A stretch of 64,000 nt of DNA from Cheilinus undulatus (lineage: Eukaryota; Chordata; Actinopteri; Labriformes; Labridae), in contig NC_054869.1 of NCBI RefSeq assembly GCF_018320785.1, forward strand, positions 16,936,698-17,000,697, in the 5' to 3' direction. Shown piece by piece: positions 61,501 through 64,000 of this stretch (its first letter is position 1; every line of letters starts with the position of its first letter). Under the pieces are notes generated by a model. That model was given only the letters and a program-made list of their open reading frames with translations, was not told the DNA's origin and searched no databases. Made by a program: the position numbers and the translations under genes.

Positions 61501-62090
61501 GTACAACTATTGGATTAATTTCCATTCATTTTTGCATGGACATTTGTGTTTTACATAGGGAAGTTTAAATAAATGTGGGGATTCCTTGCATAATGTATGT
61601 TTACCAATAAAGCTCAACATTTTACTCTGTCTAGTTTATTGGTTTACAACAGAAAACATTTTACTAAGCATTTTATACCACCTTAAGTGCAGTGTCCCTT
61701 CTTTAGGTCTGAATTTGACAGAATTTCAGCAGGTAGATATTAGCGTTTGTGTAACCAGCAGGATTCTGGGTCCTCTTTTGATAAGGATGAATGATGCAGC
61801 GACGGTGAGATACTCCGTCTTGTTGATCACCTTTTACTCTGGTTAAAAAACAGAAAACCAACAACACCAAGTTAGCTTTACTTTTCATAAAGTTAAGTGA
61901 ACTACAATAAAAGCAACTATTTATTAAATCTATGCATCAACAGATGGCAAAAGACACTGAAATGTTGTATGGAACGAAAATATATGCAGTTTATGATGAT
62001 TAACCTGATGGATTTATAGGATTAATAATCAGAAAAAAGTTACTCACCTCTTCCCTTTGGAAGAGGTGAGGACACAGACAAATATAGTGA
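58501..62090 (+). other. GRK intron 1, middle part
   Basis: About 3.6 kb of intron. Open frames (for example 59285-59674 on the minus strand) lack domains, splice support or recognisable similarity. The 60420-61050 and 61570-61900 stretches are AT-rich with no repeat I can name. Confidence 0.45.
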
Positions 62091-62091
62091 A

Positions 62092-62640
62092 ATTAGAGGT
62101 CGACCAATTATTGGTCCGGCTGATTATCAGGCATTGGCCAACATCAGGCATTTGGTCGATTATTTGTGTCAGCCCCAGGCTAACGTTACTTACCATGTCT
62201 GCCTCCACTCGCTCATCATCACCGATCACGGACTTTATCACCACCAGCTCCCACTGCTGAGTCTGACCCCCTCCTCACTCGTCTCCTGGCACAGCTGCAC
62301 CCGCTGCTGCTGGGTTGTTGACAACGGCACCAAATAGGTCTGTCAATTTTGCACATTTAGCAGCCTCAACCTCAAGAGATTTTAGCTTTTTGGTCCGCTG
62401 TTTCTCAGTGCCATCCGGGCGTTTTTTCTTCCTGTCCATTTGGATTTTTCCTGGCTAGTTAGCAAAGTTAGCAAACAGAAGAAACTTGCACCGCCACACA
62501 TAGGCCGCCTGATAGGCCATGTCAAAAAAAAAAAAAAAAAAATTTGTAGCAGACCGGACCGGCCCACGTTGGGTTGACGGCCCAGCGGGGCGATGCCCGG
62601 TATGCCAGATGGCCAGTCCACCCCTGGTAAAGGGGGAGCT
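62092..62640. repeat. interspersed repeat fragment (GAGGTCGACC type)
   Basis: The segment begins AGAGGTCGACCAATTATTGG and continues with GGCTGATTATCAGGC, the start of a common fish miniature element with GAGGTCGACCGAT ends. A poly(A) run of 18 lies at 62524-62541. The inner part is not recognised and the right end was not found. Confidence 0.4.
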
Positions 62641-62830
62641 AAGCCAGAAGGCAAAGCTTTCGATTTACCAGTCGATCTTTGGTCCAACCCTCACCTATGA
62701 TCATGAACTCAGTATAATGACTGAAAGAATGAGATTGTGGGTTCAAGCGGAGATTGAAAAATGAAATTCCTCAGGTTGGTGTCTGTGGGGTCAAAGGTCA
62801 AATGTTCTCGGGCACAGAACAGATGCACGC
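62628..62830 (+). repeat. LINE fragment (reverse transcriptase C-terminal part)
   Basis: The plus-strand frame reads ELSQKAKLSIYQSIFGPTLT, then YDHELSIMTERMR, matching the conserved block after the reverse transcriptase core of fish non-LTR elements (usual form PTLTYGHE-W-MTER-R). It stops at 62762. This is a short, 5'-truncated and decayed insertion, not a host gene. Confidence 0.65.
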
Positions 62831-64000
62831 AGACTGTTCCTTGTCATCATAGTGATGTATGAAAAGCTTTCTTAAATCTTCTTAAATAGTAATGGTTTTG
62901 ATTTGCCTGACTTAAACAGACCTGATTGTTTGTGTTATATTTTCAATTAAACAACTTCAAATGAAATATCTTAAGTAATATTTTAAAAAAAAGCCGCATA
63001 TGTTGGCATGCCCAGGAGTTAAAAATAAGATTAGCACCTTCCTACTTATCGTCTTCTATTAAATGTGAAAATAAAATCGTTTTATTTGATTCCTCATCTT
63101 CTATCAGCAGATATACATGGACGAATAAAGCAAAGAAAAGCTGAGATACCAATTTCTCCATCGACAACGCGCCACAAGGCTCACTGTGTTTTGAGTGGGA
63201 GTGTGACTCATTTTTTCTTGAGTGGAAAAATTCAGCTCTCTGGCTCTTACTATCTCTATTGTTATTGCTGCTTCTACCCACACATACAGTATACATAACT
63301 CAGCTGGATGCAACAAGTTCACGCCTGTTCTCTGGGGGCTGTCGAGTGGAATTCTGGGATATATAGGAGATAATTATCTGAAGTAGAAGTAGACAAGGTG
63401 GGCTGAGGGAAAGTGGAAGCAGAATAATGTGCATTTGAAACGGCTGTCAGTAAAGCACTCCGGGAATGCAGTTGAAGCCAAACTGATGATCTCTTTTTTT
63501 TCCAGCATGTCAGACATAAAGGTGATTACTTAAGCAGGGTTTTATTGTGTCTTGATGCACTTTAAGGCCTGAGATGTGCTTCAGGAGCTTTGACTTACAG
63601 TCATTCCTTTTTTTAATGGAACAATGAATATTTGATGTGCATTAATCATGGAATAATCAATACTACGTCTTGTAAAGTTCTCTCATGATGCCTGCTGTAT
63701 GAGGAGCTAAATGTGAGACTGTGCAGTTTTTCAGCACATATACACAAACTCATGCACACTCAAACAAGCTCATTGAATATATTTTAAAATCAATGTTATG
63801 TAAATGTACATTTTCACTTATTTTATTTGCTCATTAACAAATAAAGCATAACTGGACAAAGACAAAAGAATTAATTATTTTGAATAAGCAAAGCTAAGTG
63901 TGAATTATAATTTTTGGCAGAAGCTGCAAGTTCATGAATAGATGTCTTTACAATTGAACAAATGTACAGTCAGGAATTTACACTGTACAAAAAGACCCAT
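62831..64000 (+). other. GRK intron 1, right end of the window
   Basis: AT-rich intron sequence. No exon, RNA gene or repeat was recognised up to the window end. Confidence 0.45.

Noticed and set aside
1-64000. Endogenous retrovirus, LTR element or other virus-like element
   Set aside because: No capsid, protease, envelope or integrase frames and no convincing paired long terminal repeats were seen by eye; the repeats recognised are DNA transposons, SINEs and LINE scraps.

Overview
This is a window of a ray-finned (teleost) fish nuclear genome. The evidence is a set of intron-containing vertebrate genes, compact introns, many decayed Tc1/mariner copies with long terminal inverted repeats (TIRs), tRNA-headed SINEs and hAT-type miniature elements. 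Exon limits given here were read by eye from splice sites, reading phase and recalled vertebrate protein sequences; no alignment or search was run.

Layout: (1) About 0.3-7.0 kb, minus strand: the 5' exons of trpm6 (TRPM6 channel-kinase); the rest of the gene lies left of the window. (2) 8.8-10.0 kb, minus: a two-exon C9orf40 homologue. (3) 12.3-20.3 kb, minus: carnmt1, complete in 8 exons, 410 aa. Genes 1-3 are neighbours in the same order on human 9q21. (4) 21.7-23.3 kb, minus: a secreted clade A serpin of the alpha-1-antitrypsin type, 5 coding exons, 414 aa, Met-Ser at the predicted scissile bond. (5) 28.6-31.3 kb, minus: dusp26, 3 exons. (6) 33.4-38.5 kb, minus: bag4, 5 exons. (7) 39.4-42.6 kb, plus: lsm1, 4 exons, head-to-head with bag4. 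DUSP26, BAG4 and LSM1 all lie on human 8p11-p12. (8) 49.7 kb, plus: the first coding exon of a GRK5/GRK6-type kinase, probably grk5. Everything after it to the window end is intron 1.

The genes do not form one pathway. They include a Mg channel (trpm6), carnosine methylation (carnmt1), protease control (serpin), a phosphatase (dusp26), an Hsp70 co-chaperone (bag4), mRNA decapping (lsm1) and receptor desensitisation (grk5). What links them is ancestral linkage: a 9q21-like block joined to an 8p11-p12-like block, with the serpin at the junction. The only clearly shared regulatory arrangement is the bag4/lsm1 divergent promoter.

Introns and intergenic space hold at least eight Tc1-like elements or fragments of several families. 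One, at 56.8-58.3 kb, has both ~220 bp TIRs. There is also a nested pair of miniature elements inside a bag4 intron, a BED-finger hAT transposase fragment, SINEs, LINE fragments and about 1.2 kb of degenerate ATACA/ATACG pentamer repeat in dusp26 intron 1. I saw no CRISPR array, no operon, no rRNA or free-standing tRNA gene and no retroviral or LTR element I could support. I found no convincing new biological system; the findings are mostly gene-structure and transposon-history points.
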